From NCBI RefSeq assembly GCF_002906855.1, contig NZ_MINI01000028.1, positions 2,418,001 to 2,482,000 on the forward strand: DNA of 64,000 nt, written 5' to 3'. The notes under the pieces were generated by a model. That model made no database searches. It saw only the letters and a program-made list of their open reading frames with translations, and had not been told where the DNA came from. A program made the position numbers and the translations under genes. Below are positions 17,821-26,855 of this stretch, in pieces; within the stretch, counting starts at the first letter, position 1, and each line of letters starts with the position of its first letter. This DNA is from Pseudomonas putida. Its GTDB lineage: Bacteria > Pseudomonadota > Gammaproteobacteria > Pseudomonadales > Pseudomonadaceae.

Positions 17821-18330
17821 CTAAATCTGATGGCTGTAGAACAAGGCGAATGATTCGATGCCATCGTTCGGCTGCTTGATCCCGGCGTTGGAATAATGAA
17901 CCGCCCGTATCCCTACACGCTGCTCATCACCGATTTTCAAACCTACTCCAATTCGGTCTTCGAAGGTAAAGGCTGAGCCAAGATCCTGGTCACCGACCTT
18001 TGTGCTGGAAAAGATCGCTATGCCAATGCCTGCCTCGATGAAGGGTTTGATTTTCCCTCCGGCGAACTCGTAAACGAATACTGGTGAGAAGGACAGCGAA
18101 TGAGCGCCGCCTGCCGCATCGCCAGCCTCCCAATAGGTGTATCCGGCATCCCAGTATCCCGTCAGCCTGCCGGTATCGGATTGAAGCCAGCTTTTGTCCC
18201 ACTCCATTCCCATGCCGACCCTGGCTGTAAGGCCACCCTGACTTGTTGCTCCCAAGGAGCCAGATAGCTCGGCTGCGGAGACAGCACAGGCTGCCATTGT
18301 GAGAAGAGCTCCGATAAATAAGTGCTTCAT
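17821..18330 (-). CDS. pagL: PagL-like lipid A 3-O-deacylase
   Basis: This 169-residue outer-membrane beta-barrel precursor has a signal peptide (about 1-19, ending VSAAE) and the PagL active-site motif HYSNAGI (His and Ser) followed by KQPNDGIE. PagL removes the 3-O-linked acyl chain from lipid A. The C-terminus ends in alternating aromatic residues, as in barrels. Single gene, divergent from the PepSY gene. Confidence 0.88.
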   Translation of the reverse strand: MKHLFIGALLTMAACAVSAAELSGSLGATSQGGLTARVGMGMEWDKSWLQSDTGRLTGYWDAGYTYWEAGDAAGGAHSLSFSPVFVYEFAGGKIKPFIEAGIGIAIFSSTKVGDQDLGSAFTFEDRIGVGLKIGDEQRVGIRAVHYSNAGIKQPNDGIESFALFYSHQI

Positions 18331-18537
18331 GCAGGTAATCCACGGTAGTTATTGTTAGCAACCTATCTGAATCAAAGTGATATCAGATCGTTCCGCTCCA
18401 TGAGCGAAATACCGAGGCTTTGGCCGCTTTGCCGTCGTGATAGGTCGGAAACCCAAGCGCTGGCATCTAACACAAACTGAACGGCGAGATCAGCGAGCGG
18501 GTCGGATCGTTAACTGTCATAAAAAAGGATGTTAGAG

Positions 18538-18810
18538 ATGAAAGCGATGACTCGACTGTTCACTGGCGTCGCCATGATTGGTGCACTGGCAAGCACTTCT
18601 GCATGGGCAGATCAGCCTGGCGCAGATTGGAAGGTGACCAAGGATCAGGCCGAAGCCACTTTGAAAGGCGCCGGCTATACACAGATCACCAAGATCGAGG
18701 CCGATGATGGTCATTGGGAAGGTGAGGGCATGAAGGCTGATGGAAAGCAGTATGAGTTCCAGGTCGACCCACACGACGGGAAGATCATCAAAGATCAAGT
18801 GGATAATTGA
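18538..18810 (+). CDS. periplasmic PepSY-domain protein
   Basis: The 90-residue product has a signal peptide (MTRLFTGVAMIGALASTSAWA) then a single PepSY-type domain (TKDQAEATLKGAGYTQITKIEADDGHWEGEGMK, QYEFQVDPHDGKI). Small PepSY proteins act in the periplasm, often in metal or stress responses. The start could be ATG 18529, 18538 or 18547; 18538 is taken. A strong terminator follows. It lies next to the copper module. Confidence 0.8.
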   Translation: MKAMTRLFTGVAMIGALASTSAWADQPGADWKVTKDQAEATLKGAGYTQITKIEADDGHWEGEGMKADGKQYEFQVDPHDGKIIKDQVDN

Positions 18811-18830
18811 TCCACTACATTGCTCTAGCA

Positions 18831-18857
18831 GCCCACGCCTTGGCGTGGGCTTTTTTT
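18831..18857 (+). terminator. Rho-independent terminator
   Basis: A 9-bp perfect GC stem (18831-18839 with 18842-18850), a two-base loop and seven T residues follow. It terminates the PepSY gene and abuts the convergent Csp gene. Confidence 0.9.
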
Positions 18858-18858
18858 C

Positions 18859-19311
18859 TTACGCGGCGAGAGCGTTGCACTCTTTCACACAGGCAGCACA
18901 TGAATCAGCGCACGCCTTGCATTCGGCATGCCTTTCTTCGTATTTCCGGCACTGCTTCTCACAACTGGTGCACACTTCTGCAGTGACCTTGGCCATCGCA
19001 GGAGTGAATTTCGACTTCTGAGCGGCGAGTTTCATCAAGGCATCGCAGGTAGCCAACAACTCGCTTACCGATTGAGCGCAAGCGGCCATCTGCTTGTCGC
19101 CCTGGCTTAGCAGTGTGATGCAGTGAGCCAAACAGGCTTCCCCGGTTTTCAGGCAATCGGCGCTGGTGTTTACGAGGCCAGCGAAGTCCTCTGCATCAGT
19201 TGCACCATGTTCATGGTGGTGTTCATGGGTTTCTGTGGCTGCCATCACCGAGGCGGTCATGGCTACCGCAACAGTACCTGCAACAGCTTTCAGCATTTCA
19301 CGTCGTTGCAT
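18859..19311 (-). CDS. four-helix copper-storage protein (Csp1-like), Tat signal
   Basis: This 150-residue protein has a twin-arginine leader (QRREMLKAVAG, cleavage near VMAATE) followed by a His-rich linker (HEHHHEHG). The four-helix domain carries about a dozen Cys in CxxxC spacing (CLKTGEACLAHC, CTSCEKQC, CKACADSCAACVKEC). Csp proteins store Cu(I) along the helix core. It is third in a likely operon with the DUF2946 protein and the TonB receptor. Confidence 0.88.
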   Translation of the reverse strand: MQRREMLKAVAGTVAVAMTASVMAATETHEHHHEHGATDAEDFAGLVNTSADCLKTGEACLAHCITLLSQGDKQMAACAQSVSELLATCDALMKLAAQKSKFTPAMAKVTAEVCTSCEKQCRKYEERHAECKACADSCAACVKECNALAA

Positions 19312-19420
19312 TGCTCGTTCCTTTGAGTGGAGTCGGCAGGGTGCCGGCGGGGCTTCCGCACGCTGCCCCCGACCGATCCAAACATAGTCCCAATTCGTGA
19401 AAGCCGAAAGTTGTCGACAG

Positions 19421-21481
19421 TTAAAAATCGAGCGTCAACCCGGCGTATAGGGCGCGGCCATCGCCTGGCGAGTGCAGTGAGGCTTTCGCACCATCCGGGT
19501 CATACCAGGCGTACTCGTAGTAGCGATTGGTGAGATTCTTCAGCTGGAGATCCACGCTCATCGATTCACTGAGCTTGTAGGTCGCCCCTATGTTCATGAG
19601 GACGTAACCACCGTAGGTACCTTGGGTGTTCTCTCGCTCCAGGTAGTAATTGGTTTGACCGTTGGCCCATGCTGATAATTGAAGCACCGGGGTGGCTTGG
19701 TAGCTGATACCCGTATTCCAAAGGTGGTGCGGCACATGGTCGATCTCCTTGCCCTTGCTTTGCGGCAGTGTGCTGCTGGGCTCTAGGATTTTCGAATACT
19801 GCCAGGAATAGGACATCCACATTTCAGTGCGCTCATCCGGGTGGAGGTTGATCTGCAGGTCATAGCCCCACCGTCGTGTTTCCCCCACATTGTCAGAATC
19901 GCCGCTGGGGTCGTTTAGGCGTCGGCTGACTTCACCCGAAGCGTCCTGTTGCCAGTAAGCGACGCGACCATCCATCCAGCTGACCGGCGTGAACTTGATG
20001 CCGGTCTCCCAGCCTTCGTTGATCGATGGATCAAGGTCTTCATTACGCGGCGGTACCTTGTAGGCAGCTGCACCTGTGCCTACCTGGAAAGTGCGGCCCC
20101 AGTTCGCATAAAAACTCGCAAACTTCCAGGGTGAGTAGACGACACTGAGCTTCGGCTGCTTGATAAGGCCGTAGTCGTTGATGTCGTAATCTTGGTCGGT
20201 GAGCTTGTTGGTGAAATCGCCGCTGATCTTGTCGACGCGGTAGGCCGGGACAATCTTCAGCGACTCAAAGGGCTCGATTTCGGCCTGGACATAAGCCCCA
20301 ACTGTATTGAAGTCGAAATCTTGGTCGCGAGTCTGGATCTGCCGCACGCGGTTGATGGTGTTGTAGCGCTCGCTGCGGTTTTCCTGCTTCTGCACATCGC
20401 TACCACCCTCCAGGGCGAACGCGTGCAACCAATCAACCTCGGGCCGCCAGGTCAAGGAGGTGATGGCGCCGTATTGGGTTTCGTAAGCGTCACGCTCCTG
20501 CTGAGAGCTTGTGCTCCAGTATTGTGTCCAGCGGCGGTCATCGAAGGTGTTCACATAGGTTTTTGCCGACCAGGACAGTGTCTCTGCCAAGTCGGTGTCG
20601 AAATGCACGCTGATCTGATTCATCCGCCGCGTACCCTTGTCCGTGGCGTTGTACGGGTTGCTCATACGCGGGTGGTGCCGGGCGTTGTCTTCGGTCAGGT
20701 AACCAGCCTCATCTGCTTCGGCCTCGTAGTGCCGAGCGATCAATCCGAGGCGGTAGCCGCCGTCATCAGGGGTATAAAACCACTTGCCACCGAAGCTGTA
20801 GCGTCCGGTGTCTGCATGATCCCGGTAACCGTCGACCTGTTGACGAGCGAAAAAGTAGTTCTGTGTCCAGTTACTGGTTTCGATGCCCTTCGCCAGTTGG
20901 ACTTCTCGGGTATCGAAGCTGCCGTAGCGCAGGCGAGCCTTGTTGTAGTTACCGCCTGTACGAGTATTGATGTTGACGTTGCCAGCGATGTTGTTCAGCC
21001 CGTAGCGAGCGTCACTGGTTCCTCGGACGATTTCGATGTTGTCGATGTCCATGGGGAACACCGAATCAATGAACGGCATGTTGCCGTCGTTGGTGTTGCT
21101 CGGGATGCCGTCAATCAGCAGCTTGACCGCGTTGACCTCACCCTCCCCATTGAATCCCCGGAATGAGATCTTCCCCGAGGTGGTGCCTTGGTTGAACTCG
21201 GTGAGCATCACGCCAGGTGCTCGGCTGAACAGCTCCCAGCTGTAGGTCACGGGCATTTTTTCAAGAATGTCGCCACCGAGAATGTCGACTGAACTGAGCA
21301 CGCTGCTGGTGGCTAGAGGGCCGGTGCTTGATCCTGTGACGTTAACCGCACCGAGGGTCAGCGTGGAGTTTTCTGGAGGTAGGGTCTCGGCATTAGCACT
21401 CGAAAGCGGACTGATGGTCGAGGCGCAGGTGATGGCGAGCACGGGCAATACAGCGCGCGCGGAATTACGGTACGCAGGCAT
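19421..21481 (-). CDS. TonB-dependent receptor, probably copper-linked
   Basis: This 686-residue outer-membrane receptor has a signal peptide, a plug domain (NVTGSSTG, FRGFNGEGEVNAVKLLIDGIP, IEIVRGTSDARYG) and a 22-strand barrel ending in LYAGLTLDF with terminal Phe. The start ATG 21481 has AGGA upstream. Flanking DUF2946 and Csp genes suggest copper or another metal complex as the ligand; this is inferred from context. The long open frame antisense to it is a shadow. Confidence 0.9.
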   Translation of the reverse strand: MPAYRNSARAVLPVLAITCASTISPLSSANAETLPPENSTLTLGAVNVTGSSTGPLATSSVLSSVDILGGDILEKMPVTYSWELFSRAPGVMLTEFNQGTTSGKISFRGFNGEGEVNAVKLLIDGIPSNTNDGNMPFIDSVFPMDIDNIEIVRGTSDARYGLNNIAGNVNINTRTGGNYNKARLRYGSFDTREVQLAKGIETSNWTQNYFFARQQVDGYRDHADTGRYSFGGKWFYTPDDGGYRLGLIARHYEAEADEAGYLTEDNARHHPRMSNPYNATDKGTRRMNQISVHFDTDLAETLSWSAKTYVNTFDDRRWTQYWSTSSQQERDAYETQYGAITSLTWRPEVDWLHAFALEGGSDVQKQENRSERYNTINRVRQIQTRDQDFDFNTVGAYVQAEIEPFESLKIVPAYRVDKISGDFTNKLTDQDYDINDYGLIKQPKLSVVYSPWKFASFYANWGRTFQVGTGAAAYKVPPRNEDLDPSINEGWETGIKFTPVSWMDGRVAYWQQDASGEVSRRLNDPSGDSDNVGETRRWGYDLQINLHPDERTEMWMSYSWQYSKILEPSSTLPQSKGKEIDHVPHHLWNTGISYQATPVLQLSAWANGQTNYYLERENTQGTYGGYVLMNIGATYKLSESMSVDLQLKNLTNRYYEYAWYDPDGAKASLHSPGDGRALYAGLTLDF

Positions 21482-21555
21482 GAAATGTGTTCCTGGTAAA
21501 AGTCGAATGCGACCGGCTCGCGCAGAAGCGAACACGATCAGAATGGAGCGACTGT

Positions 21556-21960
21556 TTAAACCAGGGGGGAGGCGCGAGGATTGAGGCTGGGCCACTGATG
21601 TCGGGGGAGCGGAAGGAGAGGTACATTCCCTAGTAGTACAGCATCAGGCCAAAAGCGTGGAAACAGATGCTTGAAGTAGTCGCCCGGCACACCAGCCTGC
21701 CCGGCATGACAGCAACAGCAGTCACCACTTTGTACCTTGCCGAGCGCATGACGGGAGAGATCTGTCTGATCGGCTTTGATATGTGCCAGGAAGGATTTTG
21801 GCAAGCTCTGCAGGCCATGAATGCTGCAGAAACTTCCGAGGATCAAAGACTCGTCAACTGGATCGTTACGTAAACTACGGTCGAGCGGCATCATCAGCAG
21901 GTTGAACAACACTGCAAAGCAGGCGAGCAACAGCAGGTGGGTACGAATGCGCGAGACCAT
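21556..21960 (-). CDS. DUF2946 protein (copper module)
   Basis: The 134-residue product has an N-terminal membrane segment or signal (RTHLLLLACFAVLFNLLMMPL) and the family's metal-type cluster CCCCHAGQ preceded by FCSIHG. GGAAGGGA precedes ATG 21960. DUF2946 genes are commonly next to TonB receptors in copper-responsive operons. First gene of the unit running to 18859. Confidence 0.85.
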   Translation of the reverse strand: MVSRIRTHLLLLACFAVLFNLLMMPLDRSLRNDPVDESLILGSFCSIHGLQSLPKSFLAHIKADQTDLSRHALGKVQSGDCCCCHAGQAGVPGDYFKHLFPRFWPDAVLLGNVPLLPLPRHQWPSLNPRASPLV

Positions 21961-21992
21961 AGTCCCTTCCATTGGACGAGCACCGGGATTAA

Positions 21993-22202
21993 GCCGAAAT
22001 CAGCACAGCCTGTAAAACACTTTTAGAGGCGATCCGCGATCCGCACAACGCTTTAAAAACCGATCCCGGCAGCTATGCGATTTACGTCAATGCCCTTGCC
22101 TTGTCCGTTTGGGAGGAGGAAGAATCCCCTCCAGGTTGGTCATACCGGTCGGGCGAGGTCTACCAATCGGACTCGCTCCTAATTGCTAGGCTGACTCTCT
22201 GA
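21993..22202 (+). pseudogene. possible coding remnant without start
   Basis: An open frame of 69 codons without an obvious start codon reads like a genuine protein C-terminus (DPGSYAIYVNALALSVWEEEE, GEVYQSDSLLIARL). Probably a 5'-truncated gene lying in the promoter region of the copper module. Not recognised. Confidence 0.3.
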
Positions 22203-22231
22203 TCGTGAGGCAAGGCTGAGTCGTGGTGTGA

Positions 22232-22483
22232 CTAGGATTGTTGCCAGAGTGATGAGCGGACTCGCTGCCATTCTACCCAGCATTCCTCTGGCACGATATC
22301 TTCATAACCCCGCTCACTGTCTAACGCTAAAGCGGTACTGAAGGGCACTGCGGTTGCGGTTGCACCATCTCTAATCCCAAGCACCTCATCCTCAGTGAGC
22401 GGTGACCCTTTGCGATCCTCCGCTGCCTTAAGCACGGCAATCAGAGGCGGTATAAACACTACACAGATCGGATCATTAGACAA
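22232..22483 (-). CDS. small conserved protein, paralogue of 60165-60404
   Basis: The 83-residue product shares most of its sequence with the 79-residue protein at 60165-60404 (common blocks LKAAED, TATAVPFS, ERGYEDIVPEECW, EWQRVRSSL). No motif of known function; no signal peptide. It has AGGAGG seven bases before the ATG. Two copies on opposite sides of the defence island are notable. Confidence 0.7.
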   Translation of the reverse strand: MSNDPICVVFIPPLIAVLKAAEDRKGSPLTEDEVLGIRDGATATAVPFSTALALDSERGYEDIVPEECWVEWQRVRSSLWQQS

Positions 22484-22780
22484 GGTTTGCCTCCTGTAGG
22501 AAGTAATCAGAAAGGATTTCTGCAGCCTACAGACCTAGCAAGCACACGCAAAGCCTAAAACAGCCGGTGGTGAGTGAGAAACTTATGAGCGTGCTCGATG
22601 CTGTGAGCACCAAGTGGTGAGGGGGACGATGCGTTTGGCAAGCGTGCTTGGGTATGCGGCGGGAGATGATAAGCCAGAGCTTCACAACGCGGGTCGATGA
22701 GCTCTTGACTGTATACAGTAAAGAGGGCTGTAGCACCTGAGCAAGGCCAGGGTTTCCATTTTCCCTGGCCCTGAGCAAAC

Positions 22781-23125
22781 TTAGCGGTTGTCTTCAGTCA
22801 TGCCGCTATCCTCGTCCTGTACCGCTTGCGAGGCTTCATCAATGTCGCTGTGGTCATTGTCGGACTTAGGCCCAGTGGTATGTCCGCCCGTACCGCCTTG
22901 ATGGGCTGCACCACCTGCTCCCTGTTGATCACCTTGCTGGCTGCCGATTGAGCCCAGGCCACCACCTTGGAATTCACGTTGCCTGTCCATGTCGAACTGC
23001 CCGCCCGGCATCTGTCCGCCTCTTTGCCCTGGCTCAGATGGCCGTTGTGGATCGTTCTCGAAGCCACCGGGATTGTTTTGAGCGGTGCCGCCTTGCTGAC
23101 CGGTCTTGTCTTGATCGTTTGCCAT
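22781..23125 (-). CDS. Gly/Gln-rich hydrophilic stress-type protein
   Basis: The 114-residue low-complexity protein is dominated by Gly, Gln, Asp and Asn (TGQQGGTAQNNPGGFEND) with no hydrophobic core. It resembles KGG-type general stress proteins of Pseudomonas, but lacks clear KGG repeats. An inverted repeat at 22745-22770 just past the stop may be its terminator. Confidence 0.6.
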   Translation of the reverse strand: MANDQDKTGQQGGTAQNNPGGFENDPQRPSEPGQRGGQMPGGQFDMDRQREFQGGGLGSIGSQQGDQQGAGGAAHQGGTGGHTTGPKSDNDHSDIDEASQAVQDEDSGMTEDNR

Positions 23126-23292
23126 GATCTCGCACCTCGTGGGTTCACACAGAGAACCTGTGTTTACTTCGGACGCCGTGCGGAATCGGCTGGCTCCCTT
23201 TTCTTTTGTATTAGCTGACCGGGGGCGCGAAAGGTCGTGAAGCGCAACGTATTGCGCGATAAAGGGCGCTGCGAAGGCAGTGACAAATTGCG

Positions 23293-23321
23293 GACAAAAG
23301 AAAGCCCGCTGCTAGGCGGGC
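23293..23321 (-). terminator. terminator on minus strand
   Basis: The 6-bp GC stem (23304-23309 with 23316-23321) is followed on the minus strand by a T-rich tract. It lies just downstream of the small gene 23409-23639. Confidence 0.7.
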
Positions 23322-23408
23322 AAGGGAGCTTCTATCACACGTAGGGATAGCTAACGTTCCCACACTGCATGTGAAAAAGCCGTGAAGACTATTGGACGCG
23401 ACGGGCTA

Positions 23409-23639
23409 TCACCCACGGTTTGAGTGAACCCAGGCTGTGTAAGCCGAAACTAGGTTTTGTGGGATGCTTGGCAAACCCTGCTCAATCTCGTCCAACCTTG
23501 ACGGACTACTTACCCAATCGGTGACCCAGGTGATCAACCTCAACCGGGATGCGGGGCAGGGAGCTACCTGCTGCTCAAGCTCGTCCGCGATACGTGACAC
23601 ACACTCGATGCTGTCGTCGAGCTGGGTAATCTGATCCAT
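23409..23639 (-). CDS. hypothetical small protein
   Basis: The 76-residue product starts at ATG 23639 with AAGGAG eight bases upstream (MDQITQLDDSIECVSRIAD). It is mostly helical, with Trp residues in ITWVTDWVSS. Followed by a terminator. Not recognised. Confidence 0.6.
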   Translation of the reverse strand: MDQITQLDDSIECVSRIADELEQQVAPCPASRLRLITWVTDWVSSPSRLDEIEQGLPSIPQNLVSAYTAWVHSNRG

Positions 23640-23879
23640 GATTCCGCTCCTTGGGTGATAGCCCAAAGATAACACGTCGAAATCGGGTGCCATCGAAGCG
23701 TGACAAATCTCGACCCCACATTCATTGCGGCGTGGAGTTACGTCACCAGGAACAAGCTCTCCATCTGGGCCAGCCATCGCCACTGCCAGCGAAAACCTAC
23801 CTCGTTCCAGCGACTGATCTGTTCCCATCGCAGGCGTATTTCGTCCGAAGTACCTATGCAGCCGAGCATTTTCAGAATA

Positions 23880-23895
23880 CTGTACGCATATACAG
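23880..23895. promoter_or_regulatory. LexA1-type SOS box (CTG-N10-CAG)
   Basis: The sequence CTGTACGCATATACAG matches the canonical gamma-proteobacterial LexA operator CTG-N10-CAG with an alternating TA core. It lies 18 bases before the ATG of the gene at 23913, a position consistent with SOS repression. Confidence 0.75.
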
Positions 23896-23912
23896 CAATA
23901 GAGAATGCCGCC

Positions 23913-24143
23913 ATGACAGGCACCAACCTGCCCGTAATGTCGATCCAAGAGTGGCGGCAGCTGCTCAACGACACCCGGGCACTGCTCCTCGCGCCGAAGA
24001 AACATCACAGGGAGCTTCTGCATCACGCTTATGCGCTACGTGATACGCATGCCGTGGACTCTGGAACCTTGGCCGATATGCTGGAGCTTGCGGACGAAGC
24101 TTTGATGTACGCCCACTCCGTCCAAGCGGATCAGCAGTGGTAG
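23913..24143 (+). CDS. small helical protein behind an SOS box
   Basis: The 76-residue product (MTGTNLPVMSIQEWRQLLNDTRALLL) is mainly helical and ends ADMLELADEALMYAHSVQADQQW. The frame is open further upstream, but the LexA-type box sits at 23880-23895, so ATG 23913 (or internal ATG 23937) is the likely start. No known domain; an SOS-induced regulator or toxin-like peptide is possible. Confidence 0.55.
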   Translation: MTGTNLPVMSIQEWRQLLNDTRALLLAPKKHHRELLHHAYALRDTHAVDSGTLADMLELADEALMYAHSVQADQQW

Positions 24144-24205
24144 GCCGAATACACGCCTTGGTGGCACGGCGTCGTGAGGGATAGCCATGGCGAAAGGGAG
24201 AGATT

Positions 24206-24415
24206 GTGAAAAAAGATCTGAGCATGGTGCTCATGCCCGACCACCCTCTGTACGCCGAGGCTGTGGAAGCACTCAAGCTGTACCACCAAGCCCAAGCTGA
24301 TGGGGTAATTGGAGCGGAGCTGGAGCGCCTTCGGTTGATGGCTGAACATCGTTTCCAGGCGGTCACCGACTACCAGCTGCACGCCCTTGGCGGGCCCGCA
24401 GTGAAAGGCCATTAG
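24206..24415 (+). CDS. 69-residue repeat-family small protein, copy 1
   Basis: GTG start after GGGAGAG. The product is helical with the family core YHQAQADG, ELERLRLMAEHRFQAVTDYQLHALGGPA. Nearly the same protein is encoded at 62896-63105, a 5'-truncated copy lies at 47083-47267 and a diverged copy at 61714-61923. Function unknown. Its spread next to HAD-phosphatase remnants suggests it is a cargo gene of recombining segments. Confidence 0.75.
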   Translation: MKKDLSMVLMPDHPLYAEAVEALKLYHQAQADGVIGAELERLRLMAEHRFQAVTDYQLHALGGPAVKGH

Positions 24416-24487
24416 CAAGCGGCCTTCCTATCGGTCGACAATAGCAAGGGATGCGTTTTCCCAATGGCTGTTGACCTTCGATGGCCT

Positions 24488-24676
24488 TTACTCGACAACC
24501 GTTGAAATGTTATCCGGGAAGCCACAGCGCACTTCGAGCGTGCCGAAGTCACTAGGCCGCAAACTCATCTGTGACGGAATTGATTCAGCTTCTGGTAGGA
24601 ATGAGTCGTTGCGCTCGGGTAAAAGTCTCTGTACACCTTGATCTACAACCTCGTCCGTGAATCGCGGGACGATGTA
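24488..24676 (-). pseudogene. possible small coding remnant
   Basis: This 62-codon open frame lacks a usable start (an in-frame ATG is followed directly by TGA). Composition looks coding (IVPRFTDEVVDQGVQRLLPE, LEVRCGFPDN). It fills most of the 338-base gap between 24415 and 24754. Weak evidence. Confidence 0.25.
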
Positions 24677-24753
24677 TCACATCGTCTGATGGCGTTTAAC
24701 GGAAACCCTCAGCCTTCATAGCTATGATCTGGAGGCAGTGACAGAGGTGAGTG

Positions 24754-26844
24754 ATGGACAAAGATGGGTTTCAGCAATCCCCGACGCCCCAGGCGGCAGA
24801 TCGTCAGTCTGTGAGCGAGACGTTTGAGGACGACCCTTCAGAGAAGCTGCGCCTCGTTCTGGAGGCCGCTTCAGTTGTCGGTACTTGGGTCTGGGATATT
24901 CCGAACGACCGGGTTACGGCAGACGAACGCTTCTCTCGGTCTTTTGGTATTCCTGCCCAGAAGTGTGAAGCGGGTATCCCAATAGCTGAAGCCTTCACAT
25001 CGATCTATCCAGAAGATCGTGAGCGCGTTTCTCGGGAGATTGAAGGTGCGATGTCGCGTGGCGGCACGTTTCGCTGTGAATATCGAGTTCGCAACGATGC
25101 CGGTCACTATCACTGGATCGAAGCCAACGGACATGCCGAACTCGATGCCCAGGGGCAGGCTGTACGTTTTCCAGGCGTGCTCATGGACATCGAGTCACGG
25201 AGGGCTGCAGAGGTCGAGCGGGATCGTGTGTCGGCGCTGTTGCGCACCTTCACAGCCGCAGTACCGGGTGTTGTCTATGCGAAAGACCTGGAGGGTAGAG
25301 TCCTCATTGCGAACCATGGGGCGACAGAACTGATCGGTAAGCCTCCAGAATTTTATCTGGGGAAAACTGATCTTGAGTTCCTGGAAGACAAGGCCCAGGC
25401 ACGCCAGGTGATGCAAACCGACCAGGAGGTCATGCGTGGCGGCAAGGCTGTCCAGATCGAAGAGCGGATCGATATGCCAGACGGCTCTGCGACTACGTGG
25501 CTGTCCGTAAAAGCCCCTCTCCTTGATGAGGCTGGGGAGGTCATAGGGCTTATTGGTTCCTCAATCGATGTCTCCGCTCGAAAAGAGGCCGAGGCGGCGC
25601 TTTTGAACTTGAACCGGACGCTGGAGGATCGCGTCAGCGAAGCCGTAGCCCAACGCGAGGCCGCACAGGAAGCACTGCGCCAAGCGCAGAAAATGGAAGC
25701 GATAGGTCAGCTCACCGGGGGCATCGCTCACGACTTCAATAATCTCCTGGCAGGCATCACAGGCAGTCTGGATTTGGCCAAACTGCGGGGAAGGGAAGGG
25801 CGCTCGGCGGACGTCGAACGCTACCTAGAAATCGCGCACCAGGCGGCCCATAAAGCGGCAGCACTCACTCACCGGTTGCTGGCTTTTTCACGCCGTCAGC
25901 CATTGCAGCCCATCCGTACGGACATCAATGATTTGATAGGTGGCCTGACGGATCTCATACAACGTACCGTAGGGCCGTCGATTCACCTACAGGTCGAATT
26001 TACGGCAGATGCTGCCACCTGCCTGGTTGACCCCGTGCAGGTCGAGAACTCACTGCTGAACCTTTGTATCAACGCGCGGGATACCATCGGCAAAAAGGCT
26101 GGCAAGATCATAATCACGACAGCCAACGTGACACTTGAGGAAGGCCCCGATTTGGATTCGGAGCTGAAGGCTGGTTCGTACCTGACGATTAGCGTAATCG
26201 ACAATGGTATGGGCATGTCTCCCGAAACGTTGTTGAAAGCTTGTGAACCGTTCTTCACTACCAAGTCCACGGGTGAAGGCACTGGACTGGGATTGTCGAT
26301 GGTTTACGGATTTGCCAAGCAGTCGGGAGGACAGGTCAGGATTTTTTCAGAGGAAAAGGTAGGTACGAGGGTTCACCTTTCTCTGCCAACTTCTCTGGGA
26401 AAGCCAGAGCCCACTGGCAGCGCGGAGAGCCTTTGCGATTTTTCACCCCAATGGTCAGACCGCACTGTACTGATAGTCGATGACGAGCCATCAGTACGTT
26501 TGTTCGTCAGTGACGTTCTCAGTGGTTTGGGGTGCACGGTTATCGAGGCTACTGACAGCCAGGCTGGCCTGCAGCTGCTGGCCTCCGATACACGCATCGA
26601 TCTGCTGGTGACCGATATAGGCCTGCCCGGTGGGTTCGACGGGCGGCAGATGGCAACGTTTGGACGACAAGCCCGTGAAGGCCTGCCAGTCATTTTCATG
26701 ACTGGGTACGCGAGCCCCTCGGTGTTTGAAGATGACGTATGGCGGGATACATCAGCAGTGTTGATCAAGCCATTCGCCATGGATGACTTGGTCGCCAATG
26801 TCCACAAGATGTTAGGAAGGCCTGCCCAGCCCACGCGCACCTAA
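24754..26844 (+). CDS. PAS-PAS hybrid histidine kinase
   Basis: The protein has 696 residues. PAS 1 (about 30-150), PAS 2 (about 160-280), a coiled coil, HisKA with His in GGIAHDFNNLLAGITGSLDL, HATPase_c (NSLLNLCINARD, FFTTKSTGEGTGLGLSM), and a C-terminal receiver (IVDDEPSVRL, phospho-acceptor Asp in LLVTDIG, Lys in IKPF). No transmembrane segments. The ATG at 24754 directly follows a GTG, with AGAGG upstream. Strongly similar along its whole length to the kinase at 54359-56428. Confidence 0.92.
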   Translation: MDKDGFQQSPTPQAADRQSVSETFEDDPSEKLRLVLEAASVVGTWVWDIPNDRVTADERFSRSFGIPAQKCEAGIPIAEAFTSIYPEDRERVSREIEGAMSRGGTFRCEYRVRNDAGHYHWIEANGHAELDAQGQAVRFPGVLMDIESRRAAEVERDRVSALLRTFTAAVPGVVYAKDLEGRVLIANHGATELIGKPPEFYLGKTDLEFLEDKAQARQVMQTDQEVMRGGKAVQIEERIDMPDGSATTWLSVKAPLLDEAGEVIGLIGSSIDVSARKEAEAALLNLNRTLEDRVSEAVAQREAAQEALRQAQKMEAIGQLTGGIAHDFNNLLAGITGSLDLAKLRGREGRSADVERYLEIAHQAAHKAAALTHRLLAFSRRQPLQPIRTDINDLIGGLTDLIQRTVGPSIHLQVEFTADAATCLVDPVQVENSLLNLCINARDTIGKKAGKIIITTANVTLEEGPDLDSELKAGSYLTISVIDNGMGMSPETLLKACEPFFTTKSTGEGTGLGLSMVYGFAKQSGGQVRIFSEEKVGTRVHLSLPTSLGKPEPTGSAESLCDFSPQWSDRTVLIVDDEPSVRLFVSDVLSGLGCTVIEATDSQAGLQLLASDTRIDLLVTDIGLPGGFDGRQMATFGRQAREGLPVIFMTGYASPSVFEDDVWRDTSAVLIKPFAMDDLVANVHKMLGRPAQPTRT

Positions 26845-26855
26845 GTGGAGGTGGT

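Noticed and set aside
20192..21166. 324-codon open frame antisense to the TonB receptor
   Set aside because: The opposite strand carries a complete, motif-bearing receptor; high-GC DNA produces long antisense frames.
22708..22719. Palindrome ACTGTATACAGT
   Set aside because: Looks like a LexA half-site pair, but the spacer is 4 rather than 10 bases, and no gene start follows. Not called as an SOS box.
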